Assembly: GCA_964444115.1 (NCBI GenBank)
Contig: CAYUFT010000051.1
Coordinates: 1-15,162 of the forward strand
Reading direction: 5' to 3'
Length of the DNA: 15,162 bases
Source: UBA349 sp964444115
GTDB lineage: Archaea > Methanobacteriota > Methanobacteria > Methanobacteriales > Methanobacteriaceae
Part shown: one piece after another, positions 1 through 5,957 of the stretch
How the letters are laid out: each line of letters starts with the position of its first letter
Numbering within the stretch: the first letter of the stretch is position 1
The notes under the pieces: generated by a model
Database searches by the model: none
Seen by the model: only the letters and a program-made list of their open reading frames with translations
What the model was told of the DNA's origin: nothing
Program-made: the position numbers and the translations under genes

Positions 1-2
1 AA

Positions 3-137
3 TTTGTAAGGCATCTGCATGATCTGGGAGTTTCGGCCATGTTAATAGAATATAATGATGGAAATGCAGTTATTCGAAGAATATATAATGCAACCAATGA
101 TAAAATAAAAAATTATCTTAATGGGGGCCTTTACTAA
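3..137 (+). CDS. 3' end of an unrecognised protein gene (partial)
   Basis: One reading frame is open from the window edge to a TAA at 135-137 and encodes 44 residues, starting FVRHLHDLGVSAMLIE and ending NYLNGGLY. The other two forward frames hit stops within the first 21 bases, so this frame is probably the tail of a gene beginning outside the window. The fragment mixes hydrophobic beta-type stretches (SAMLIEY, NAVIRRIY) with a charged, probably helical end and holds no motif I can name. It ends about 250 bp before pheA, in the same direction, with a very AT-rich gap between, so they are probably separate transcripts. No function is proposed. Confidence 0.6.
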   Translation, partial: FVRHLHDLGVSAMLIEYNDGNAVIRRIYNATNDKIKNYLNGGLY

Positions 138-301
138 ACTAATATTATTAAATTAAGGACCATTTTTCTTATATTTATTAGATTCTTAATTAAATCCTTT
201 TTAAGTTATTATTAATTCTTATTTATTTTTATTTTATTAATTTACCTTAAATTCTTAAATTAAAGAAAGAAGAATATTCAATTAAAAATTATATCTATTA
301 A

Positions 302-374
302 ATATCGATATAATAAACGAATATATTCATATTATGCTAATAATAAAATAACATATTCTAAATTTCATGAAATT
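302..374 (+). promoter_or_regulatory. pheA upstream region with three short palindromes
   Basis: The 250-bp gap before pheA is almost entirely A/T. It has a TATA-like stretch (GATATAATAAAC, about 307-318) and three perfect palindromes: ATATCGATAT (302-311), GAATATATTC (319-328) and AATTTCATGAAATT (361-374). The last lies 13 bp before the ATG. They could be operator half-sites for a dimeric regulator near the transcription start, but palindromes arise easily in such AT-rich DNA. No regulator is identified. Nothing else was recognised in this gap. Confidence 0.3.
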
Positions 375-387
375 ATAAATCAAACTG

Positions 388-1281
388 ATGGATAATATGT
401 CACCTGAAAACACTTTAAAAAACTCTAATTCTAATAATAATTCCCTAAACAAGAGCAGCGCTGAAAATAAACCAGACACGTTCATCGCCTTTTTTGGGCC
501 GGCAGGAACATTCACTGAAGAAGCAGCTTCCAGATTAAAAGGGGAATTAGTAGCATTTGATTCTATTATAGAAGTTTTAGAAGCGGTAAAGACAGACAAG
601 GCAAAAAAAGGCGTGGTGCCTATTGAAAACTCAATTGAAGGCCCAGTAGGAGTAACTTTGGATCTTCTGGCTCAGGATTACGATTTAACCATTGAAAAAG
701 AAATAATTCTACCTATAAGTCACAATTTAATGGTTAATAAAGGGGTTAAACTAGATGAGATTGATTCGGTCTATTCTCATGCCCAACCACTGGCCCAATG
801 CAGGATATTTTTAGAAAAACTAGGCATAATTACGCATTCCACTTCCAGCACAGCGGCAGCGGCCAAATTTATTAAGGGTAAGAAAAATGCAGCGGCCATT
901 GGAAATTATAGGGCTGCAGAATTATACGATCTGGACATCATTAAATCAGATATTCAGGACTTTGAGAACAACCGGACCCGATTCATAGTTTTGGGGAAAA
1001 ATAAATCAAATTCTACTGGAGATGACAAAACTTCTATTGTGTTTTCCCTGTATGAAGATAGGCCTGGGGGCCTATATGAGATTTTAGGTTATTTTGCAGG
1101 GAAGAAAATTAATTTAACTAAAATTGAGTCCCGCCCATCTAAAAAGGGCCTGGGAAAGTACTTTTTTTTCATAGACTTTGAAGGCCACCGTGATGATTTG
1201 ATAGTTAAAGATATTCTAGATACTATTAAAAATAATGCTCCTTTTTTAAAGCTACTGGGTTCATATTCTCATGAAAATTAA
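388..1281 (+). CDS. pheA: Prephenate dehydratase with C-terminal ACT domain
   Basis: Converts prephenate to phenylpyruvate (decarboxylating dehydration) in phenylalanine synthesis; cytosolic. The catalytic PDT domain spans about residues 32-203 and shows FFGPAGTFTE (35-44), VPIENSIEG (77-85), SHAQPLAQC (130-138) and the family's catalytic signature NRTRF (195-199). A regulatory ACT domain follows (about 214-293) with the phenylalanine-site motifs PGGLYE (226-231, the 'GALV' position) and ESRP (247-250), so feedback inhibition by phenylalanine is expected. There is no chorismate mutase domain; the enzyme is monofunctional. Oddity: about 30 Asn/Ser-rich residues precede the usual domain start. 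The ATGs at 388 and 397 are the only plausible starts, since no ATG, GTG or TTG lies between residue 4 and the domain. Neither has a good SD. Identity is secure; the start is not. Confidence 0.95.
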   Translation: MDNMSPENTLKNSNSNNNSLNKSSAENKPDTFIAFFGPAGTFTEEAASRLKGELVAFDSIIEVLEAVKTDKAKKGVVPIENSIEGPVGVTLDLLAQDYDLTIEKEIILPISHNLMVNKGVKLDEIDSVYSHAQPLAQCRIFLEKLGIITHSTSSTAAAAKFIKGKKNAAAIGNYRAAELYDLDIIKSDIQDFENNRTRFIVLGKNKSNSTGDDKTSIVFSLYEDRPGGLYEILGYFAGKKINLTKIESRPSKKGLGKYFFFIDFEGHRDDLIVKDILDTIKNNAPFLKLLGSYSHEN

Positions 1282-1325
1282 CTAGGAATTAGTTAAAATC
1301 TTTAATTTCTTTTATTTTATTTTCT
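1278..1325 (+). terminator. Putative pheA terminator
   Basis: A perfect 7-bp stem, TTAACTA (1278-1284) with TAGTTAA (1290-1296) and a 5-nt loop, overlaps the pheA stop codon. It is followed by T-rich sequence to about 1325. Archaeal RNA polymerase terminates mainly on U-tracts, so the T-rich run is the main evidence and the hairpin is supportive. Confidence 0.5.
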
Positions 1326-1344
1326 AAACCATTATGGGTGGTAT

Positions 1345-1515
1345 TAATTTTTACACAAATAATGGGTTAAAAAGAAAAGGATTTATAATATTTAAATAAA
1401 TAGATATAGTTAATCATAAGTTATGGATAACTATGATATTATTCAAACATCACTTGATGTGTAAAAATTACAAATATTAATATTAAAATTTAGGCTAATG
1501 GCCTGAAATTAGGAG
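1345..1515 (+). promoter_or_regulatory. Structured leader and inverted repeat before the gene at 1516
   Basis: Three elements are visible. A perfect 13-bp inverted repeat has arms at 1345-1357 (TAATTTTTACACA) and 1458-1470. It flanks the predicted promoter, so only its right arm would be in the transcript. A hairpin at 1413-1437 pairs ATCATA and GTTA with TAAC and TATGAT, with one bulged A and loop TGGA. A second hairpin at 1489-1507 pairs TTTAGGC with GCCTGAA around a 5-nt loop, three bases before the SD at 1511. The arrangement suggests translational control. No known riboswitch class was recognised. Confidence 0.4.
1382..1391 (+). promoter_or_regulatory. TATA box for the surface-protein gene at 1516
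   Basis: TTTATAATAT lies directly after a purine-rich AAAAGGA stretch that fits an archaeal BRE. Standard spacing of about 26-27 bp puts the transcription start near 1411-1413. That is exactly where a hairpin begins, leaving a leader of about 100 nt. The coincidence of start and hairpin adds weight, but this is prediction only. Confidence 0.5.
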
Positions 1516-2148
1516 ATGATCAAGATTAGTAAAATAGAACAGCTCTTGAAGAATCTCGAGGACTTAGAAAAGGATTTAGAAGCAGGAAAAATTCCTAAGA
1601 AGCAGTATGTATCCTTAAAAAAACAATACACTAATAGGTTAGATACCCTCGAAGCCGCAGAAAGAGTTAAGCGGATGCAAGGTCGTGGTACTTCTGAAAA
1701 GACTTTAGATCATTGGGCCTCCAAGAGTAAAATTGAAAAAGATGAAGAAGAGCAAGAAGAGCTCATTAAAAAATATGTAACCACTCCTAAACCAACTAGA
1801 ACTCAAGCTAAAGCAGCATCAGCAGCGTCCTCAAAGGGTGGTATTTCTAGAATTGGAATAATTGCTGGAGTTTTATTAGCTTTAGCTTTCTTTGTAGGAA
1901 CTGGATTTGGTGTAATGATGCTAAATACTCCGGTAACTGCAGATAATGGTACAGTAACGGTTAATCAAACTGCTTTTCCACTTATAGAGAATTTAACAAA
2001 TAATACAACTAGTTCCAACCATACTTCAACTAATACTACAAAGTCCAATAAGACCCATGGTGGTTCCAATAGCACTCCGACACCTACTCCAACCCCAACC
2101 CCAACGCCTACTCCGACACCTACTCCAACCCCAAACGGTACTGGTTAA
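1516..2148 (+). CDS. Single-pass membrane protein with coiled-coil base and Thr-Pro repeat tail
   Basis: Not a family I recognise. Of 210 residues, 1-110 are charged and largely helical (Lys/Glu-rich, coiled-coil-like 5-85), then an Ala/Ser linker. One membrane segment lies at about 112-136 (IGIIAGVLLALAFFVGTGFG). The remainder, about 75 residues, is Asn/Thr/Ser-rich with some ten N-glycosylation sequons (N-x-S/T) and ends in an uninterrupted Thr-Pro run (187-206) before NGTG. The likely topology is N-terminus inside and a glycosylated, stiff tail outside, crossing or entering the pseudomurein wall. This is inferred from composition. Two lipoprotein genes follow in the same direction, 68 bp to the first. 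The ATG at 1516 sits inside an extended SD (AGGAGATGATC, 1511-1521), so initiation may be a little downstream; in-frame TGA and TAG codons rule out a start upstream. Confidence 0.8.
   Translation: MIKISKIEQLLKNLEDLEKDLEAGKIPKKQYVSLKKQYTNRLDTLEAAERVKRMQGRGTSEKTLDHWASKSKIEKDEEEQEELIKKYVTTPKPTRTQAKAASAASSKGGISRIGIIAGVLLALAFFVGTGFGVMMLNTPVTADNGTVTVNQTAFPLIENLTNNTTSSNHTSTNTTKSNKTHGGSNSTPTPTPTPTPTPTPTPTPTPNGTG
2074..2134 (+). repeat. 36-bp tandem duplication within the Thr-Pro coding repeat
   Basis: A 25-base sequence beginning ACTCCGACACCTACTCC occurs at 2074-2098 and again, identically, at 2110-2134. This is a 36-bp period (12 codons, six Thr-Pro units) present in about 1.7 copies. The wider block is built from variants of the 6-mer ACNCCN. 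Because the duplication includes identical third-codon positions, it is a recent DNA duplication, not merely selection for Thr-Pro. It keeps the frame. Confidence 0.85.
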
Positions 2149-2216
2149 TTATTAGATCATGAAAAACTTAATTTTTTACTACTTCCCTTTTTAAATTTTT
2201 AAATTGAGGTAATGTC

Positions 2217-2750
2217 ATGAAAAAATACTTTTTAGCATTATTAGTTCTCTCTTTAGTGGTTTTTGCCTCTGGTTGCACTTCTAATACTGATACTAAAGAC
2301 AATCAGACCAAAACTCTATCTCAAAATAATGTTTCATTCACCTATCCGGGCAGCTGGGTCATAGCTGATTCTCAGGCCAATGATACTATAGCTGCAGTGG
2401 CCGATTCCAGTTCAGTGAATGCTCAAACTGGACTCGCACAAACCGTAGTCACAGTTCAACTTAAAAATCTAACTGGAACATTCGATTCCATGTATGCCGA
2501 TAATTATGAATCATTATTTAGTAATTCTAGCTACAAAAGGGTTTCTGAAGGTAATCTGACTTTAAATGGAAGAAATGTTTTTGAATATGTTTATACTGTA
2601 GATGCTGATGGTACAAATATCAAACAAAGGGCCATATGGATACAAGATAATAAAAAAGTCTATGTAATCCTTTGCAGCACACTTACCAGTCAGTTTGATA
2701 ATGAAAAACAGAATTTTGATATGATTATAAATAGTTTTAAAATTTCATAG
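2217..2750 (+). CDS. Predicted lipoprotein with PsbP-like domain (first paralogue)
   Basis: A 177-residue exported protein. The N-terminus MKKYFLALLVLSLVVFASGC is a lipoprotein-type signal, with lipobox Cys20 as the likely anchored residue of the mature protein. A short Thr/Asn/Asp-rich linker follows, then a compact domain (about 36-177) opening with the VSFTYPGSW pattern seen in PsbP-like/DUF1795-type proteins and ending MIINSFKIS. No catalytic residues are evident; a surface or ligand-binding role is only a guess. The SD GAGGT (2206-2210) is well placed before ATG 2217. It closely resembles the next gene in signal, domain layout, a shared W-x-x-x-N...VYVILC region and the ending FDxIxxSFK, so the two are tandem paralogues. 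It may be co-transcribed with the membrane protein upstream. Confidence 0.85.
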   Translation: MKKYFLALLVLSLVVFASGCTSNTDTKDNQTKTLSQNNVSFTYPGSWVIADSQANDTIAAVADSSSVNAQTGLAQTVVTVQLKNLTGTFDSMYADNYESLFSNSSYKRVSEGNLTLNGRNVFEYVYTVDADGTNIKQRAIWIQDNKKVYVILCSTLTSQFDNEKQNFDMIINSFKIS

Positions 2751-2795
2751 TCTATCAATGGATAAATGATGAGTTAGGAACTAATTTTAAAACTA

Positions 2796-2810
2796 TTTTT
2801 TTTATTTTCA
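2796..2810 (+). terminator. T-tract terminator after the first lipoprotein gene
   Basis: A run of eight T (2796-2803) followed by ATTTTC lies about 45 bp after the stop codon. This is typical of archaeal U-tract termination. The rest of the 2751-3005 gap is AT-rich and holds only promoter-like A/T stretches for the next gene (for example AAATATATAA near 2951). Confidence 0.4.
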
Positions 2811-3005
2811 ATAAAACCCTAATCTCTTTTCATTTTAAATTATTTATAATCTTTATTTTTTATAATTAGTTCTTAATCCTTGCTAAAATTTATTTAATTG
2901 AATATTTTTGTCTTTTTTTAAAATTTAATGATAAATAAAAAAATATAGAAAAATATATAATTTTTAAAGACCATATTATATTTTATATATTATGGAGTGA
3001 GCGAA

Positions 3006-3578
3006 ATGAAAAAATATTTTTCAATACTAGCTATAATAGCCTTGGTGGTATTTGTGGCGGGTTGTGTTGATTCAGGAACTACTAATAACACTACAACAAT
3101 CAACACAACTGTACCAGATATCCCATCGAAAACCTATGCTAAAAATGGTATTTCTTTTAAATATCCGCAATCTTGGACTAATAATTTACAGAGTAGTACA
3201 CCTAACACTATAACTACTGTTGGGGATCCTGATTCTCAAGAATCCAGTGGAAATGTAAATACTTTGGCTGTAATTCAAAAAACTAGTCTTCCGTCTGGTC
3301 AAACGCTAAAAGATACCTATGATGCTACTTATAATAATTATGAAAATGATAGTAGCTACCAACTTGTATCTGAGAGGACATTTACTCTGGATGGAACTAC
3401 TGCCTATGAAAATATCCACAAAATAGACGTTAGTGGAACCACCAAACAAGAAAGAGCAACTTGGCTAGAGAATAATGGAACAATATATGTTATATTGTGT
3501 GGAGCCCTACCAAGTGACTTTGATAGTCAACAAACCAACTTTGATTTAATTACTTATTCATTCAAAGTCACTGCTTGA
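3006..3578 (+). CDS. Predicted lipoprotein with PsbP-like domain (second paralogue)
   Basis: A 190-residue lipoprotein. The signal MKKYFSILAIIALVVFVAGC puts the lipid-modified Cys at residue 20, the same position as in the upstream paralogue. A Thr/Asn-rich linker with several sequons (about 24-40) follows, then a domain opening ISFKYPQSW and closing with DLITYSFKVTA, as in PsbP-like proteins. I chose ATG 3006. The GTG at 2997 is also in frame, but it lies inside the SD motif GGAGTGA (2994-3000), which is properly spaced for 3006, and starting at 3006 aligns the signal exactly with the paralogue. Compared with the first copy, the linker is longer and more Thr-rich. It probably has its own promoter, because a T-tract and 250 AT-rich bases separate the two. 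The role at the cell surface is unknown. Confidence 0.85.
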   Translation: MKKYFSILAIIALVVFVAGCVDSGTTNNTTTINTTVPDIPSKTYAKNGISFKYPQSWTNNLQSSTPNTITTVGDPDSQESSGNVNTLAVIQKTSLPSGQTLKDTYDATYNNYENDSSYQLVSERTFTLDGTTAYENIHKIDVSGTTKQERATWLENNGTIYVILCGALPSDFDSQQTNFDLITYSFKVTA

Positions 3579-3615
3579 TTAATCAAACTCTTTTTCTATT
3601 TTTTTTATTTTTACT
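3575..3615 (+). terminator. Putative terminator after the second lipoprotein gene
   Basis: The palindrome TTGATTAATCAA (3575-3586) overlaps the stop codon. It is followed by CTTTTTC and a run of eight T, then ATTTTT. The T-tracts are the main evidence. Confidence 0.5.
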
Positions 3616-3732
3616 AATTTTAAAAGCTTATTTTAATTTTTTAAAGATTTAAAACACATTAAATTGCAAGCAATGATTCTAAAATTAATCCTAAAATTAT
3701 TAGATCCTAAGTGTGAATAATGTCGGTATAAG

Positions 3733-3740
3733 TTTATATT
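3733..3740 (+). promoter_or_regulatory. TATA box for the structured RNA candidate at 3763
   Basis: TTTATATT is a near-consensus archaeal TATA box in a gap with no coding potential. Its centre is 26-27 bp before position 3763, two bases before the closing stem of the RNA-like element begins at 3765. The spacing supports a transcript starting there. Confidence 0.5.
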
Positions 3741-3762
3741 CTCAAAATATCAATAGAATTAT

Positions 3763-3866
3763 ACTAATGGTCATATAATTAAACTAATCTTAACTGGCCA
3801 TACCTGTTCATTTTTTCTAGCTCTAAGGCTGTTGATAGGTAATAGTGGGCCATTAATCTTTTTATT
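3763..3866 (+). ncRNA. Candidate structured small RNA or leader RNA (unknown class)
   Basis: Within the 379-bp gene-free stretch 3579-3957, about 3791-3855 is clearly richer in G and C (roughly 40 %) than its flanks. A closing stem pairs TAATGGTC (3765-3772) with GGCCATTA (3848-3855). Inside it, TACCTGTT (3801-3808) pairs with GATAGGTA (3834-3841), counting G-U pairs, and CTAGC-type pairing (3818-3821 with 3828-3831) caps it. A U-rich run (CTTTTTATTATAT, 3858-3870) follows the closing stem. The middle segment GGCCAT (3796-3801) can instead pair with ATGGTC (3767-3772) or with 3848-3852, giving alternative folds. It may be a free small RNA, or a switch ahead of the KH gene. That gene seems to have its own TATA box at 3889, which favours a free RNA. 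It matches no riboswitch or RNA family I know. Confidence 0.45.
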
Positions 3867-3888
3867 ATATTGATTTTTAAGGAAAAAA

Positions 3889-3896
3889 TTTATTTA
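3889..3896 (+). promoter_or_regulatory. Probable TATA box for the KH-domain gene
   Basis: TTTATTTA is preceded by the purine-rich GGAAAAAA, a good BRE candidate. It predicts a start near 3919-3923 and a leader of roughly 35-40 nt carrying the SD at 3944-3950. Confidence 0.4.
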
Positions 3897-3957
3897 CTAT
3901 CTATCAAATTCTTTAAAATTATTATTAAATATCACAAAAAAAAGAGGAGGAATGTGA

Positions 3958-4452
3958 ATGGGTTTACCAATATGTGATGTCTGTCTACAAAGTGGGATAC
4001 TTTGTAAAGGATGTGAAAATAAGCTTAAAACTGGTGAAATAAGCCAAATGGAGCTGGACATTGCAAAAATACTTTACAACTTGGGTGATGGGCAAATAAG
4101 CTTTAAAAAGGCCATAGATATGGGAAATGTGGCTATAATTATCACAGAAAAGGACCAGGTAGGGAAAGTAATTGGTAAAGGTGGAAATGTAGTTCGAGCC
4201 ATATCTAAAGAAATTGGAAAGAATGTACGTGTTATTGGTGATGAATCTGATCTTAAATCCGTTGCTAAGGATATTATGGCCCCTGCAAGGATTTCAGGGA
4301 TTAATGTAGTATATGGTACTGATGGTGAGCAAAAATTTAAGATAAGGGTGATGAGGGAAGATGCTCGCAGAATACCCTCGAATTTAGACAAATTAAACGA
4401 GATTATAGAGTCTTTAACTGGGGAAAAAACCAAAATCGTACTGGATGACTAG
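3958..4452 (+). CDS. Zinc-finger/KH-domain RNA-binding protein (NusA-like)
   Basis: A 164-residue protein, likely cytosolic and RNA-binding. The N-terminus holds four cysteines as C6-x2-C9-x6-C16-x2-C19, a compact zinc-knuckle pattern. A KH domain follows, with the RNA-binding loop GKGG at 73-76 in VGKVIGKGGNVVRAISKEIG (68-87). A second KH-like half (about 108-162) carries RRIP where the GxxG loop should be and is probably degenerate. Archaeal proteins of this kind are often annotated as NusA-related KH proteins; the precise role (transcription elongation or RNA metabolism) is not established from sequence. Initiation is clear: GAGGAGG (3944-3950), then seven bases, then ATG 3958. An ATG-TGA minigene sits in that spacer, in frame and directly before the start. 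The gene stands alone, 139 bp before coaBC in the same direction. Confidence 0.85.
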   Translation: MGLPICDVCLQSGILCKGCENKLKTGEISQMELDIAKILYNLGDGQISFKKAIDMGNVAIIITEKDQVGKVIGKGGNVVRAISKEIGKNVRVIGDESDLKSVAKDIMAPARISGINVVYGTDGEQKFKIRVMREDARRIPSNLDKLNEIIESLTGEKTKIVLDD

Positions 4453-4515
4453 TAGATCTCTAAATGTGTCTTATTTAAATGAATTAAATAATTATTTCAG
4501 ATTATATCCAGATAA

Positions 4516-4535
4516 TTAACTCCTAAATGAGTTAA
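4516..4535 (+). promoter_or_regulatory. Perfect hairpin between the KH gene and coaBC
   Basis: TTAACTC (4516-4522) and GAGTTAA (4529-4535) form a perfect 7-bp stem around a 6-nt loop, about 60 bp after the KH gene and 57 bp before coaBC. No T-run follows, so it is not a convincing terminator. It could be an operator or an RNA-stability element. The coaBC promoter may be the AATATATCAATAAA stretch just downstream. Confidence 0.3.
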
Positions 4536-4591
4536 AACAATTAATCCAATATATCAATAAATTAAATAAATAAACCAAATGAGTCGTTATC

Positions 4592-5746
4592 ATGGAAATT
4601 GTACTTTGTGTAACAGGTAGTGTGGCTGCAGTAGAAACGGTTAAACTTGCTCGAGAACTTCGGCGACAAGGAGCCGATGTAAAATGTTTTATGAGTGATG
4701 ATGCTTGTCATATAATTCATCCCTATGCTTTAGAATTCGCCACCGGCCAGGAAGTAGTCTTGGAACTTACTGGAAAAATTGAACATGTGAAATATGCTCA
4801 AGCAGATCTTGTTTTGGTAGCACCGGCCACAGCCAATGTTATCAGTAAATTTGCCTATAAAATGGCAGATAATCCTATAAATACTCTCCTTATAACTGCT
4901 TTGGGTCATGATACACCTATTGTAATGGTTCCATCCATGCATGATTCCATGTACCGTTCTATAGAAGATAATATCCACAAACTGGAAGAAGAAGGAATAA
5001 ACTTTGTTTTACCAAGAATGGACGAAGGAAAGGCCAAATTCCCTTATTTGGAGGATATTGTTCTTCAGGCCTTGAGACAAGTTAATAACTCAGAAAATGA
5101 GTTAAAAGGTAAAAAAGTCCTTATCAGCGCGGGAGGGACTTACGAGGCCATAGATCCTATACGTGGCATTTCCAATCGCAGTTCTGGTAAAATGGGCATT
5201 GAAATTGCTAAAGAGGCATTTATTCGAGGAGCAGAGGTTACTATGTTGCTGGGTGAGGTCAGTGTGCCAGTTCCCCAATCATTTGAGTCTATTAAAACAG
5301 TATCCAGCAAAGAAATGAATCAAAAAGCTCTGGAAATTATTCCTGAGTTTGATATTTTTGTCTCATCTGCGGCGGTATCTGATTTTTCACCGTCAATTAT
5401 AGAAAACAGCAAAATATCCTCGGTTAATAAATTAGAGTTGGAATTAAAGCCAAATCCTAAAATTATTAATCAAATAAAACATAAAAATCCAGATATTTTT
5501 CTGGTGGGCTTTAAGGCAGAATATAATATCTCTGAAAGTGAATTAATTGATTCTGCGAAAAAACAGATGGTAAAATCAGGCACGGATTTGGTAGTGGCCA
5601 ATGATGTTTCTGTGGATGGATCTGGCTTTGGATCTGACAAAAATAAGGTAATATTGGTGGATGATGAACTCCAAAAGACTCCTTTAAGTTCTAAAAAAGA
5701 AATTGCTCAAATGATCTGGGATAGAATATTATTTAAAATTGATTAA
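4592..5746 (+). CDS. coaBC: Bifunctional phosphopantothenoylcysteine decarboxylase/synthetase (CoaBC)
   Basis: Catalyses two steps of coenzyme A synthesis: CoaB joins 4'-phosphopantothenate with cysteine, and CoaC decarboxylates the product to 4'-phosphopantetheine using FMN. The CoaC half (about 1-165) shows the flavin-binding start GSVAA (9-13), catalytic His65 in EHVKYA, APATAN (77-82) and PSMHDSMY (114-121), where His stands at the position of the Asn in bacterial PAMNxxM; I believe this is normal for archaeal enzymes. The CoaB half (about 172-384) shows SAGGT (179-183), NRSSGKMG (195-202), AAVSDF (260-265), KPNPKI (286-291), GFKAE (306-310) and AND (336-338). The 384-residue length fits a full two-domain protein. 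The SD before ATG 4592 is weak. The gene appears monocistronic, ending in a strong hairpin terminator. Confidence 0.95.
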   Translation: MEIVLCVTGSVAAVETVKLARELRRQGADVKCFMSDDACHIIHPYALEFATGQEVVLELTGKIEHVKYAQADLVLVAPATANVISKFAYKMADNPINTLLITALGHDTPIVMVPSMHDSMYRSIEDNIHKLEEEGINFVLPRMDEGKAKFPYLEDIVLQALRQVNNSENELKGKKVLISAGGTYEAIDPIRGISNRSSGKMGIEIAKEAFIRGAEVTMLLGEVSVPVPQSFESIKTVSSKEMNQKALEIIPEFDIFVSSAAVSDFSPSIIENSKISSVNKLELELKPNPKIINQIKHKNPDIFLVGFKAEYNISESELIDSAKKQMVKSGTDLVVANDVSVDGSGFGSDKNKVILVDDELQKTPLSSKKEIAQMIWDRILFKID

Positions 5747-5758
5747 GGAATGTTTCAA

Positions 5759-5817
5759 GGCTTGATGATAATTTAAGGAATCATTAGGCCATTATTAAGC
5801 ATTTTATTTTATTTTTA
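5759..5817 (+). terminator. Hairpin and U-tract terminator of coaBC
   Basis: GGCTTGATGAT (5759-5769) pairs along its full length with ATCATTAGGCC (5780-5790): 11 bp including two G-U pairs, around a 10-nt loop. A T-rich run, ATTTTATTTTATTTTT (5801-5816), follows. It begins 12 bp after the coaBC stop and is the most bacterial-looking terminator in the window. Confidence 0.65.
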
Positions 5818-5957
5818 ATTATAGTTCTAATTTTACAATAAAAAATTTTAATAAAAATACTCTGTTAAATTTATTAAATAATTTATTTAAAAATAATATT
5901 CATTCAAATTCATTAAAATAAGATAATAATATTTAAATTCATTTTAAAATCAATAAA

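Noticed and set aside
327..599. Antisense open frame over the start of pheA
   Set aside because: It is the complement of a clearly conserved gene and has no plausible protein features. The same applies to the antisense frames at 4074-4433, 4730-4978, 8594-8941, 9056-9241 and 12993-13280.
2074..2134. Short repeats read as a CRISPR-like array
   Set aside because: The repeats are in frame, continuous, encode Thr-Pro and have no spacers.
2766..2772. ATGATGA resembling a box C of a C/D guide RNA
   Set aside because: No CTGA box D or C'/D' pair lies at a suitable distance. A single 7-mer is not enough, despite the NOP5 and fibrillarin genes in the window.
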